Of a DNA stretch of 64,000 nt, positions 34,366 through 45,310 are shown in pieces. The notes below the pieces were generated by a model, which saw nothing but the letters and a program-made list of their open reading frames with translations, had not been told where the DNA came from and searched no databases. Each line of letters begins with the position of its first letter. The first letter of the stretch is position 1. A program made the translations under genes and the position numbers. The stretch is from assembly GCA_015680685.1 (NCBI GenBank), contig MNCI01007684.1:62653-126652 (forward strand), written 5' to 3'. This DNA is from Gnetum montanum (lineage: Eukaryota; Streptophyta; Gnetopsida; Gnetales; Gnetaceae).

Positions 34366-34506
34366 ACATGATAAGGAAAATTTAAATATATTAGTTTTTT
34401 AAAAAAATTAAATGTCATTAAAAAAATTATAAAATTTAAGTACAATGCATATCATAAAAAGACATTGTAAAATATAGAACAAGTATAATGTAAATTCAAA
34501 ATATTG

Positions 34507-34728
34507 CTAATGATTAAGAATTGCACAGAAGATTGCAATATCACAGTTAAAATGGTGTAAGAAGATTTGCAAAGGTATGGAGGGCATCAAATCCATTTTC
34601 TTTCTCAAGAGCCATAATCCGACCAAACATATAATTTCTACAACAACCAAAATCACACCAATAAAATATGAAACCCTTTTGTTACTCAATCTAATTTTTT
34701 CAGGAATGGAATTAAGCCAGAGGTTCAA
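34507..34728 (-). other. Open frame with one membrane segment, possible receptor-kinase relic
   Basis: A 73-codon minus-strand frame has SNKRVSYFIGVILVVVEIIC, then LVGLWLLRKK: one strong hydrophobic helix followed by basic residues. This layout resembles the membrane and stop-transfer segment of plant receptor-like kinases, but no kinase or extracellular domain is readable beside it. Identity is a guess. Confidence 0.15.
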
Positions 34729-34917
34729 CCAAATTTATAACAAATCTAGTTTGCTAATACTTTTGTTCAACAACAATGTGTGAGTAGCACTGTATGTACT
34801 CACACTGTATGGACATGTTGAAAAGGATCACATTATAAAAAGACAACTTAACTAACTAGGCACAGCCCACTAACTCACCTGACCAACAATGATCCAAAAC
34901 TTTTAATGCACGGAATA

Positions 34918-34988
34918 GGCACTAGTCATGATGAAGGGGGAAAGCGAAAACAGGCACTAGTCATGATGAAGGGGGAAAGCGAAAACAG
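34918..34988 (+). repeat. 35-base tandem duplication
   Basis: GGCACTAGTCATGATGAAGG and the following 15 bases occur twice head to tail with no differences, which suggests a recent event. Confidence 0.85.
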
Positions 34989-34989
34989 A

Positions 34990-35580
34990 GCGGCATGACG
35001 ATGCATATGGCCATTGGCCTTGTGCTGCTGGGCTTCATTGCGTCATGAGCAAACAGATTTTTAAAAACAGGTTGAACAAGCATCCATCCGTCCGTCATCA
35101 TGGTTGACTGATGACGCATGACGATGACCCTGTTCTGTTCTTTCTTTTCTCGAAAAAGATCAAAAACCAGCAATGACCAATAAACAACACGCGTGAATGT
35201 GAGTCATGGCGGAACCTTTGACGTTCCAAAAGGCCAATCCATGCAAATGCAATGTTTTCCCCGTCCCCTCTCCGTATGAGACAAACTTTTGGCCTTTCAG
35301 CCTTCGGTTAACAGAGTAGCCCTTTTGTGATTTCCGTGTGTTTGTTTATTCATTGGTACTCCCTTATTTTCTGTGGTCTATGTGTCATGCCGAAGCCATT
35401 AATCTTGATTGCTTGTTTGCCATTTAACAATGAAATGAAGTTTCTCGTAAGATTCAGAATGGGAGAAGATTCAGAATGGGAGAAGATAGGTATGAACAAG
35501 GCAAGAACCAAAACCAAAAAGGCAAGAATACAAGAATAATACCAGGCAAGGCAAAGAGACCATTTCAATGTATATAAACT
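34990..35580 (+). promoter_or_regulatory. Cluster of TGACG motifs with downstream TATA
   Basis: At least six TGACG/CGTCA cores lie between 34993 and 35225 (for example the GATGACGCATGACGATGAC run near 35110-35130). A TATATAAA lies at about 35571. TGACG is the as-1 core bound by TGA-type bZIP factors. The surrounding DNA keeps CpG, unlike most of the window. No gene is readable downstream, so a promoter is only a suggestion. Confidence 0.25.
35451..35486 (+). repeat. 17-base tandem duplication
   Basis: AGATTCAGAATGGGAGA occurs twice head to tail. Confidence 0.7.
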
Positions 35581-36245
35581 AATCCAGACAAAATCTTATT
35601 AGAAATTATGAAATAGGTACACGCACAGTTTGTCAAAATTTATCCGAAATCACCAATCTCCAGCCCATAGATAAAAAGGTATCTATCTAGCCTTTTCATT
35701 ATAATCAAGAACACCCTTAATGTTTACAAACCCAAGCTTGTGCTGATGATACCATTAATGAGTTTGCCTTTAATAAAAGTAAAGTTTCATTCATTGTTCG
35801 ATTTTAATGCACTTTAAATGGATTGCACCATGCCGGTTCAGTGCTGTGACATCAAATTCAAATGTTATCCCTAACACTTACTCGTATTTGGGCACTCTTA
35901 TCCGTCCATCATCAGGAGAGTCGTGGCCCTTCACAATTGCGTGACGTCAGATGGATTGGCACTGTATCCATGATTTCATAATGAGCAACTTAAAAATGAA
36001 GCTCATTGTCTCTGGCCAGGATTTCACGTTGTTCCTGACTGCATATCTTGCATTTTTATACCAACATTGAACTCCTCACACGTTTTTACAGGATTGATTT
36101 TTGCAACCAAGAGCGTCGGTTGGGGAGGGGCCGGCAGGATGAAGGCGCAACTTTAAAAACGTTGGTCTGTTATCTCCATACCACAGCCTGGCTGCTCGCC
36201 CTGGATCTCCGTACCGCACATTCGGACATGGCTTCTCACATTCCA

Positions 36246-37050
36246 ACTTTAAAAATGAACAATGAACGACTCTTTCCGGACACACAATCTCTGGTCTTCG
36301 GCCACTGCCAACCATGCATATGAAGATGTCCATGTCCTTGAGCACCGAGGCAGTGGATATGCACACGTCTGCTGTAATTCACATGCAGCCTTTGCCAGCC
36401 ACAAGTTCTTCTATAAACTGCTAAATGAACAATGAACGAATCTTCCCCCGACACACAGTCTCTGGTCTCTGATCCTTGGCCACGGACAGTTACAGTTCAT
36501 ACATAATTTTACCATCGCGTTCACCGCACCGCTGTAACTCAGGAAGCCGCGTCGGATTTGCGCTGCTGCTACAAATATTCTGGCACTGCTACAACTAATC
36601 CAATGGACCCTCTTCTTCGTTGCACCGCCGTAAGCTAACTTGGTGACTGCACGGCTCCACAGCTCACCCGCACTGACAAACGGACAAACATTCTGGAACA
36701 TGAGAGCGCGTCCGAAAACGCAGTGGCCTGCCAATGGCACCAAGTGAGGCAGTGCTGTGTATTGATGAGATAAAGTCACAAAAATGGTAATGGTATTTTT
36801 AATTATCATATTATTTACCTTTCTGATGGACAACTGAAAGCATGTACTAGAACATAACAGGTAATGCTCTCTCTTGAATCCAAAAGTTCTTCTTTTGCAA
36901 CATTATAATTTTGCTCAAGTTGATTTCTTTAGCAGACTATGTTTCCGTATCATGCATATCTGTTATCGTATACGAAGTTTACAAAGATACTCAACCTACT
37001 TCGTTCGGCTCTTTAACTGCCAAAATCATAAATTTTCTCTCATATATATA
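36246..37050. other. CpG-retaining region with a local repeat
   Basis: A unit beginning AATGAACAATGAACGA and containing ACACA[AG]TCTCTGGTCT occurs at about 36254-36310 and again at about 36424-36485, in direct orientation. A 140-codon minus-strand open frame (36833-36411) covers the second copy. It has no domain I recognise and spans the repeat, so I do not call it a gene. The density of CpG suggests less methylation or younger DNA. Confidence 0.4.
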
Positions 37051-37165
37051 TGTTGGTGATGTTGGTGGTGGTATTATAGAAGTCATTTTCCATGCTACTC
37101 TAATATTTGATTTTTTACGTTTGATGTCATACTTCAGGTTTCATCCGGTAATGATGAAATCTAGT

Positions 37166-37883
37166 ACCATGTTAGTGCATTCAAAATCAAATCTAGTAAT
37201 GGAGTGTATGCTTGGTACATGTTATGTTGATTTTTCTATTTGGATAGGTTTTTGGTTGGTTAATCTTAGTACAAAGTGTTTGAATTTTATTATAATATAA
37301 ATTTTATTAGTCAATTTTGGTAATTTATGTTTAAATTTTCATACCATTTAACAAGATTGGAATAAAATTTCAGTTTATTTAGTTGATATGAATATTAATT
37401 TTGTGCAAGTGAAAATGGGTTTTGACGAATTTTCCATGAAGTTGCAAATTCTGATGATATTCACTAGATTGCAACGTTCTTGAATAATCATTATTTGTGA
37501 AAAAAATTGGTCAATTAATTTCTATAATTACAATCTTCCCATATTTGATTAATTGCCTCCATGTTATTTATGCCAAAGAAAATTCATTCAAAATTCGTGC
37601 AATTTGTTTTCAATGAAAATATTAGGCTTTTTCTTATTTGCACAAATTTAATTGAAGAATAAAGTTACTCCAATTTAACCACAAGAAAATGTCATAAAAT
37701 TCCCATATAATGTTTTACCTTTGTGTTGCACCATTTCTTTAAATGTCCCAAGTACAGTAATATATTTTCTTTAAAGTAATAGTTATAGAATTTTTAAAAA
37801 TAATAGCGGTGTTTGTTTTTTAAGTTATAAGATTAAAGTTCAAGCATAAGTACAAACACCTAAAATGATTTAATTAGTAACAA
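37166..37883. other. No recognisable feature
   Basis: AT-rich DNA between a block of the segmental duplication and SINE S3. Confidence 0.4.
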
Positions 37884-38012
37884 TGAGGTGTTAGCCTAGT
37901 GGTAAGACTCTTGATTTGGAAACTTTAAGTTATAGGTTTGATTTTGGTGGGCTATATTTTTTGATGGTAAACATTATTTAAAAAAATATATTTTGGGTTC
38001 AAACACCCTTTT
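37884..38012 (+). mobile_element. tRNA-derived SINE S3
   Basis: It starts TGAGGTGTTAGCCTAGTGGTA. TTAGCCTAGTGG fits the RNA polymerase III box A (TRGCNNAGYNGG), and about 40 bases on GGTTTGATTTT fits a decayed box B (GGTTCGANTCC). The body ends near CAAACACCC. S4 and S5 share head, body and the AACACCC end. Confidence 0.65.
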
Positions 38013-38141
38013 CGTTTAAATGATTTAAATAATGGAAATCAAAAGTTTTACCATTAAGTATAAGATAATTTTATAAAATATATCAAAATTTAAGCTAGAG
38101 CTTATTATCTTGTTACGTAAGAGGTTACTGATTAAAGTAAC

Positions 38142-39002
38142 TACTTAGTGGTGGAGCAATCCAACACCCAACCATATAAGTTGCAAGTGTTTCACACATG
38201 ACCAAATCGTAATTCGTGGACAAGGCAATGTGATTATAGTAGTAATTGGTTTAAGCTTGAGACCATTCTCTTCCCACTTGGAGCTAGTGAAGTCTACATG
38301 TATGGTTTAGCTCATAGTGAGATATAAGATCTATTGATGTTGTTTGGCCATCTTACCCCTAGCGAACATGGTGAAGTGAAAAGAGTTTCTAAGTCTAACT
38401 AAAACAATAAACAAATCTATTCTATCCTAAGGTGATGAGTATCATGTCTTGACCTTTCATAAACACCTTGGGCTTCAAGTAACTACTACTAGGATTACCA
38501 AGTACTTTGCTACTGGGTGAACCAAAAGATAACACTACTAAGTTACCAAGCAATTACACTTAAGTGCTCGAGATCAGTTGTACTTATCCCACTTAATACC
38601 AATAATGGTAAACTACATGGAAAAGTAAACCTTAACTAAGAAAATAGTGTACATTATTCTAAGTAAAATAGTAAACTAGGAGAATGCTACAATAGTATGA
38701 AATAGGTTGATCTTTATTACTAGTCACACTTGTGCTCAAGTACAAGAAATTAGAATAAAGATTCCATACACTACATCACACTACACTATGGACATTCACA
38801 CTTCTAACTGCTAAAGATTAACTCATCAAAACAAACTACAAGAGCTACACTACTATTGAATAAAAACTTATTACAGATCCATGTGCTTAAGTGTTGTATT
38901 TATAGGCTACCATGCATCCCGTGATATCGCATATATCATAACATAGGTAGTGCTACAATATTGAATATTCGATATCGTAGTCTGCAAAATTTTATTTTAA
39001 CA
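38142..39002 (-). repeat. 3' LTR of element D
   Basis: About 860 bases. The minus-strand start is TGTTAAAATA after GTTGTGGGA. It contains GATATC-type palindromes (38931-38980), a TATA box (38904-38897), and CTTTATT/AATAAAG at 38712-38718 and 38754-38760. It ends near CCACTAAGTAG, a decayed ACTCATCA. The AAGGATAGAGTTCCTT hairpin (39048-39063) lies just upstream. Confidence 0.75.
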
Positions 39003-39189
39003 AATCCCACAACTAACTAAAAATTTATCCTTGAGTTAAAACAAAATAAGGATAGAGTTCCTTACAAAATGAAGAGGTAGATTTACATGACACTTTATGC
39101 CACAGTCGTGTTTTTACAAAAATGACATAAGACATGACAAGACAAACTTTGATAAAAAATAAAATTGGTTGAAGCTCGATGTAGCCTAT

Positions 39190-41430
39190 GTGGTTTCTAG
39201 TGTTGGTGGTGGCTCATCCATCAATTTCTTCCCCTTGTCATCATGATTTTAGAATTTGTATCTATTCAAGAGCGCTTGTAGTTTTTGCTCCTTCATTCTT
39301 GGGTCATGTACCATCCATACTTGTTGTGCAATGTGTGATAGAGTAGGTACATCCCATGGACATGGCAGCTAAAAAAACATTTAATTCACTCTAACATACC
39401 ATGCTACAAACTACCTCTTTGTTCTTCAAATGCTTTGGCCTTGGCTCATAATTCATGATAATCAGACAATCTTCTTGCCAAATTTGCTATAACATCCTTT
39501 TACCCTTGGTAACCAACCTTAACTGCTTCTATTTCAGAGTTTTCCACTTGAGGTTTCTATAAAGCATCTTTTCTATCCACAAAATCTTTCTCGTACAATT
39601 CATATGTGGTAGCTACTTGTTCAAGTTCATTTCTAGGCCTACTTGTTGTTAGCATGGCCAAGTTAGCATAATGAAGGTTAGCTAACCCCATGTATTCTTT
39701 TAGATCCTCTATTTATAGGTCTTTTTTTTATTTTTACTTCCATTTGGTGGACATGAGCATAACTATCCAAGATGGGTTGCTAGTCTAGATTTTGCATTGA
39801 TATGGCATTGATTTGGGCTTTAGCCATCTAGATCTCCTTCTCAATGATTTTCTTATACATTCGCACCTAGACATGAACATGTTCGTTAAGCATTTAACCT
39901 AGTATTATTTTTAGTGAGTTGTGTGTTTTCTTCTTATGCTATAGTGAGTGCCTTAGCATGTGAGTATGCTTGTGCTTCTACTACTAAGGCATTCCACACC
40001 ATTTTCTTAGTCTCTTCTTCCATTTTCTTATTCTACTTTATTAGGCAGTTAATTTACTCTATTCTAAATTGGTTTACTTATTCAGAAAAAACATAGTGCA
40101 TTGGATCTCTACATTTAACCCTCAAGGTCACAAGCTTTTCTTGTAGTTCAAGGATCTCGACTTCTACATGCTTCACCCTAGTCTTTGCCATGGCCAGCTT
40201 ATCCAAAATAGTTTTTATTACTTGTCTAATCTATAGTAGTTAATCTAGCACATCCTCATGATCAACAAGAGTCATTGAGGTACCACCTAACATTTGAGCA
40301 TTCTTTTCTTTAGTTAAATTAGCTAGCAACACAATAGGTACATTGAAAGATTCCTTGATATGATCTATGATCATTTTTGTGGCTCCCACTACATCTTGGT
40401 GCTACATAATCATAACCATGGATCCTTCTCCTATTTCAAGCATCACCTGGAATAATGCAACAATTCTAGAGATCTATTATGACCATTGGGCCTCTCCTCT
40501 TGATTGCAAAGATATCTATCCACTTACAGGATCTGTGGAAACTATGGAATGTATGAAATTATCAATTACTTTGTAGAGATTGGCCTCCTCCTATGTTTCC
40601 CAATTGATAGTCTTTGTGATTTGTTATAGATGTCTCATTGATGGTCTATAGTCCTACGTCAGTGGTGGTGGAGCTTGCTATTGTTGTTGTTGATCACTGG
40701 GTTCCACTTGTTGTTGTTGTTTACTGGTTTGTGTGGTTTCCCTAGCTTCTATTTCTTCCTTCACCTAATCTTTATTTGGTGCTGTTGGCTTGAGCATTCC
40801 AACATATGATGCATTTTGGACTTTCTTGAGGTTGTCATTAGTGTACCCTAGGATTTCAGCATGTTTTCATAGCTTTTTGATTAGACAATGAAATGGAAGT
40901 GTAAGCTTCCCTACCTTCTTTTCTTCAAACCAACTTTGAATTTCCATAAAATAGAGTTATGTGAGATTGGCATTGTACTTTTCCATTAGAATCACACTTC
41001 CTCTAGCCACATAGGTAGACAATCTATTCAATATCTTTGTGGGAAATAGGTGGCATGTGTCAATTTTGAAATAAATTCTTTCCTCCGAAGTTAACTCATT
41101 ATACTTGTTATCTTCTTTACCATATGTCCTCTTTAACAATAGTTTTCTAGTTTCTTTTTTTGATCTTATGAACAAATGTGCTAATCTTGCCCCTTCATTG
41201 GGCACATTCAAAGCTTCAAATATCACCTTGACTGAATATGAAATGAAGACTCCTTCGATGTTGACCATAGTATCCTCTTTCTTATTATGCTAGAATTGGT
41301 AAGTCACCCCTAGATATCATTTTCCACTATTTTAAAGGATGGTCAATAGTGGTGATACTTGGAGTTGCATCCTTACCACCTCTGGAAGAAACTCTACAAA
41401 TGGACTAAAGTTCATCTTCAAAGTTACTAT
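39190..41430 (-). pseudogene. Element D protein, resembling 'putative plant transposon protein' domain
   Basis: This is the best preserved of the three H-type frames. After FSPFVEFLPEVVRMQLQVSP an open run of 103 codons (41268-40957) reads MVNIEGVFISYSVKVIFEAL, then RTYGKEDNKYNELTSEERIY, FKIDTCHLFPTKILNRLS and a GSVILMEKYN block. Beyond one stop it continues LYFMEIQSWF, GYTNDNLKKVQNASYVGM and a Gln-rich segment (about 40720-40670). A Lys/Glu/Leu-rich C-terminal half is probably coiled coil. No catalytic motif is seen. It may be a structural or RNA-binding, gag-like protein of a non-autonomous element. Confidence 0.5.
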
Positions 41431-41462
41431 GGTTAGGAGTGTCTTCTCTTGGATGATTTGTT

Positions 41463-42550
41463 GCAACATTTATAGATAGCCACATCCTCCATCACTATTA
41501 TAATTAATACATTGATACAGAAATTAAACTGATAACCTACTCCCTCACTATTGTAACTAATACATTGAAGAATCACAAAGATGTAAGTATTCTTTATCCA
41601 AATCACCTAGGCCAGGGGTTGGAAGAGCACAAGCTAGAAAAATGTCAAACCTAATTCCAAAACACTCCTTCAAATGATACTTGAGCTTGGTTTCATTCTC
41701 ATAAATTTTTTCAAAATATCTGTTGTTCCATTATAGGGCTAGAGCATAGCCCTTTGCCACCATTATCTTTTCCACAACATCATCTTCATGTGTTTTGTTC
41801 TAGGACTATTAAAACCAAAATCAAAATAGATAACCCATATAAACTAGTAAATCCTAGCATACCATCATGTATGCATGTGATTTTATTATAGCTTTGTGTT
41901 TGGTGGAAGTGTATAGGTAGGGATGGATAAGGTTGGTTAATGAAAAAATAAAAAGATATCAAACTAGCCTTTTCATGTTAACCAAAGAAGGATAAGAATA
42001 CCCTTAATGTTTACAAATCCAAGCTTGTACTAATGATATGAATAATAAGTTTTCCTTTAATAAAAGTAAAGTTTCATTCATTATTTCATTTTAATGCACT
42101 TTAAATGGATTGCACCATGTCGGTTCAATGTTATGACACCGAATTCTAACATTATCACTAACACTTGATACTCATGTTTGGGCACTCTTACCTATCCATC
42201 ATCAGGAGTGTCGTGGCCCTTCACAATTGCATGATGTCAGATTGATTGGCATTGTATCCTTGATTTCATAATGAGCAACTTAAAAATGAAGTTCATTGGC
42301 TCCAATCAAGATTTCACATTGTTCGTTAGTGGATATCTTGCATTTTATATGAAAATTTAACTCCTCACATGTTTTTATAGGATCAATTTCTGCAACCAAG
42401 AGCATCGGTTTGGGAGGCACCAGCAAGATGAAGGTGCAAGCTCTCAAATTTAAAAACCTTTATCTATGATCTCCATACCACAGCCTAGTTGCTTGCCATG
42501 GATCTCCATACTACACATTCCAACATGGCTTCTCACCTTTCTTGCCTATT
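41463..42550. repeat. Segmental duplication, copy 2 (right part)
   Basis: 41463-41900 matches 33440-33880 (CCACATCCTCCATCACTATT, TTCCACAACATCATC) and 41950-42550 matches 35680-36245 (CCCTTAATGTTTACAAA, TGCACTTTAAATGGATTGCA, ATCATCAGGAG). CpGs of copy 1 are often TpG or CpA here; for example TGACGTCA at 35942-35949 reads TGATGTCA. Confidence 0.75.
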
Positions 42551-42939
42551 CCTATGTGTTTATGCATAAATTTTGGACACATCAACACCCAAGAAACTTA
42601 TTTAGGAAGACTATTACCTAGTACATGTCTTGTATGGGTATGGAAACATGGGAATAGTCTTAGTTGGTTGGGAAACGTGGTGTTTCATGATGTATAAAGT
42701 TGCTAGTAAGTTAAATAATTTCAACAAGGAAATAAATGGTAGAAAGACAACCATTTGCTTAATAATAAAACTTGTAGATCGAGAAAACATGAAATAGTTG
42801 ACAACTTAGACAAGATTAATGTAGGTTTAGAAATAAAATAGGTCATGTGTTTAAACTATAGCACATAGACCTAAATTCATAAAAAAATGATAGAATGGAA
42901 CAATAACTTAGCTCAAAACGAGCACAAATGTAACAACCT

Positions 42940-43960
42940 CTGGTGGCTCTAGTTGAACTAAGGTTGCCTTCACTAGCTAGTCATCATATGTTTTCTCATC
43001 ATTGTCATTGTCGTCAAAGGTAATTGTAGTCATGTCGATGGTGCTAGCATTGTTAGGTGTCGCTGCTCATAGCAATGTTGCCACCAGTGGCATCCACTAC
43101 CATGCAGAAAACCCTACTACATAGATATGAAAACCCCATTGTGCAGGGATGCACTGCTACACATTATCGTTCATGCCACACGTCATCTGCTACTTGCTAT
43201 GCATCACCATGCACCACTACAACCACCTAATTCCATTGATGCTAACCACCACATCTTGCTACTCATTCCTATTGCTTTCTACTAGTTACCATGTGTTTGC
43301 TACTGATGCACACTACCACTGCCACACATTGTTGCTACCACCAATGTGCATCATCATTCATCATTGTTGTGAATTGTCATTTGCTACTATTAACGTGAGC
43401 CACCATTCATGCCTACTAGAATCACTCACCATCATTGTTCATAGCTATGGCATGCCACCTATAGCTCCTACACAACCATTACCTACCTCTTGCAACATCT
43501 TGCACATCGCTTGCTGCTTGTTGCTCGCCAACGCTTGTAGATGTCGAGAGAGAGGAAGGCCCAAAGATCCCTGAAGATGATGTCAATTTCCCCCCCCCCC
43601 CCCCTTATCATCATCATAGGTCCTACCTCAGCTACTACACATTACCTACTATCCACTACCACACACTGCCCACCCTTCGTTGCCACTCATTGACTGCCAT
43701 TCACTACTGTCGATCTTAACATCACACTCTCACTATCGTGCACCGCATGATGCCCATCACTACATGACCACTACCTGTAATGTTTGCTGCTACTTTTGCA
43801 CATCACTTACATGTTTGCAAGTACTAGAGAGAGGAAGACTAAGATCTTGATTCACCTCAATGCTTTTGTAAATATCTCCTTGCTAGTACCATTGAATTCC
43901 CATATTTCATGTTCACCACCACTATGTTAGTTACACCACATATGTAGCCACTGCATCTAC
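42940..43960 (+). repeat. Low-complexity CAY-rich region
   Basis: Irregular runs of CAC, CAT, CTA and TGC dominate (for example CCACTACCATGC and CATCATCATTCATCATTG). A 141-codon open frame (43149-43574) is a by-product of this composition (His, Cys, Thr, Ser, Leu) and shows no domain. A run of 15 C lies at 43590-43604. Confidence 0.6.
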
Positions 43961-44016
43961 CACCAATGTGTAATGTCACCACCACATGAAACATCTATTG
44001 CTCTATGTGCATTAGT

Positions 44017-44592
44017 TTAAAGTTCTCTAAGAGTGATAGAACCTTTTAAATTTGAAAATGATATGAAAGGATAATTAAAATTGTGAATGCTTGGTTTCTT
44101 GGTAGGGCAGTTAAAACTCTTTTCCATGATGGCCTTGATTTTTGTTGAGTTATATTTCAAGCTGTAGAAAAATTTCATGTAGTCTTCATTGGACAAGTCA
44201 TACACTAGGCTAGGGCTAACTGCCTTGTTTAGATCTACATGACCTAAACCATAGTTGAAGGGGACCATTTGCTCCATGTAATGCATTCATAATGTTTGTC
44301 CTATCATTGTTCATTTTTGTGGCTATGGTCAAGATTGTAGACTTGATAGCTATTGGACTCCATTGTGGGTGTGCTTCCCTTAACAAGGCTGCAACACCAG
44401 AGATGTGTGGACATGACATGGAAGTTTTGGAAACAATGTAAAATCCACATGTCTTTTGTCAAAGGAAAAGCCTGTGGAAGATGATGCTCTAGAATATGTT
44501 GTAAGAATGTTTAGCCTTGGAGTTGTTATATCATGCTTTGCTATATCATTTGTAAAACTATTTGGTCCTTGATATGAGAAGGCTACCATCAT
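44017..44592 (-). pseudogene. Subtilisin-like serine protease (SBT) fragment
   Basis: Three overlapping minus-strand frames give the C-terminal half of a plant subtilase catalytic domain. 44592-44380 has VAFSYQGPNSFTNDIAKHDI, then TTPRLNIL. 44419-44216 has [20 protein letters not shown] and WSPIAIKS, carrying the catalytic Ser block of the GTSMSCPH family signature. 44286-44017 has [30 protein letters not shown] and the inhibitor-like linker GSITLREL. Two frameshifts separate them. The Asp and His parts, protease-associated domain and signal peptide are absent. Such enzymes are normally secreted proteases of about 750 residues, so this is a truncated relic. It is the only non-transposon gene homology I can name here. 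Confidence 0.85.
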
Positions 44593-45310
44593 TGGGCCAA
44601 GTCTTGTATCTGGTTTTATAGTTACATGTATATTGGGTAGAATGAAGAAACTACTTTTTATTTGGTTATCCTGAATGAGATAGGTGGCTATAAATATGCA
44701 TGAGGCATGAAATTCATGCTTGAATGTATTTAATATTTTAAACTTTTAAATACATATTTAAGGGTAAAAAATTAGCATTTGAGACAACCTTTCATAAACT
44801 ACACAACCTAAAACATGCTTGGAAACCCATAGTATTCTTAATTTTCATGGAATTGAGGCTTATTGATCATGGCCAATGTTAATGGATGATAATGATCTCT
44901 TATAACAATAAATGATTTAAAAGTTGCATGATACCTCTCATTGAAAGCATCCCTATTCAAATTACAAAACCATACCCTAGTGATTAGACCAATAAGTCAT
45001 GGCCTTGTGCCTAGCATGGGCAATGTTGGCATCAACACTTAGCCCCCAAACTAGAAATTGCATGCAAGTGCAAGGAATAGCAAAACCATAGAAATCTTAA
45101 AAGGAGATGCAAAAGATAGACGATTGAAAAGATCATAAAACATAGACAAATTAAAATTTGAAATCCAACTATACTGATCTAAACATGATTAAAATAATTA
45201 TATAATCAAGAGAGAACTACATGTAAGCAACCCTTAGCATACCATCTTATTTAATCAAGATCAAAAACTATGCTCTTTATAAATCATAACTTTAACTACA
45301 TAGATACATA
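44593..45310. other. No recognisable feature
   Basis: AT-rich DNA between the subtilase fragment and the element E LTR. I could not extend the subtilase upstream into it. Confidence 0.4.

Larger units (their letters stand above)
33330..36245. repeat. Segmental duplication, copy 1
   Basis: Three blocks reappear in the same order to the right. About 33330-33440 matches about 37055-37165. 33440-33880 matches 41463-41900. 35680-36245 matches 41950-42550. The copies differ mainly by CpG-to-TpG changes and by a deletion of about 1.8 kb (33890-35680) in copy 2. Element D splits copy 2. Confidence 0.7.
38142..41463 (-). mobile_element. Element D: pol-less LTR element related to H
   Basis: On the minus strand it comprises a reading frame (41430-39190), the conserved pre-polypurine block (39063-39003) and an LTR (39002-38142). 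No pol and no 5' LTR are present. The 5' end stops at about 41463, inside copy 2 of the segmental duplication. Confidence 0.7.

Noticed and set aside
36411-36833. 140-codon minus-strand open frame as a gene
   Set aside because: It spans a local direct repeat, lacks a domain and has no supporting splice or promoter pattern; CpG-rich DNA has fewer chance stops.
37884-37960. Intact tRNA gene
   Set aside because: Box A and a weak box B are present, but the acceptor stem does not close and the sequence continues into a repeated body shared with S4 and S5, so it is a SINE.
43149-43574. 141-codon plus-strand open frame as a gene
   Set aside because: Composition follows the CAY-rich low-complexity DNA; no domain or plausible protein structure.
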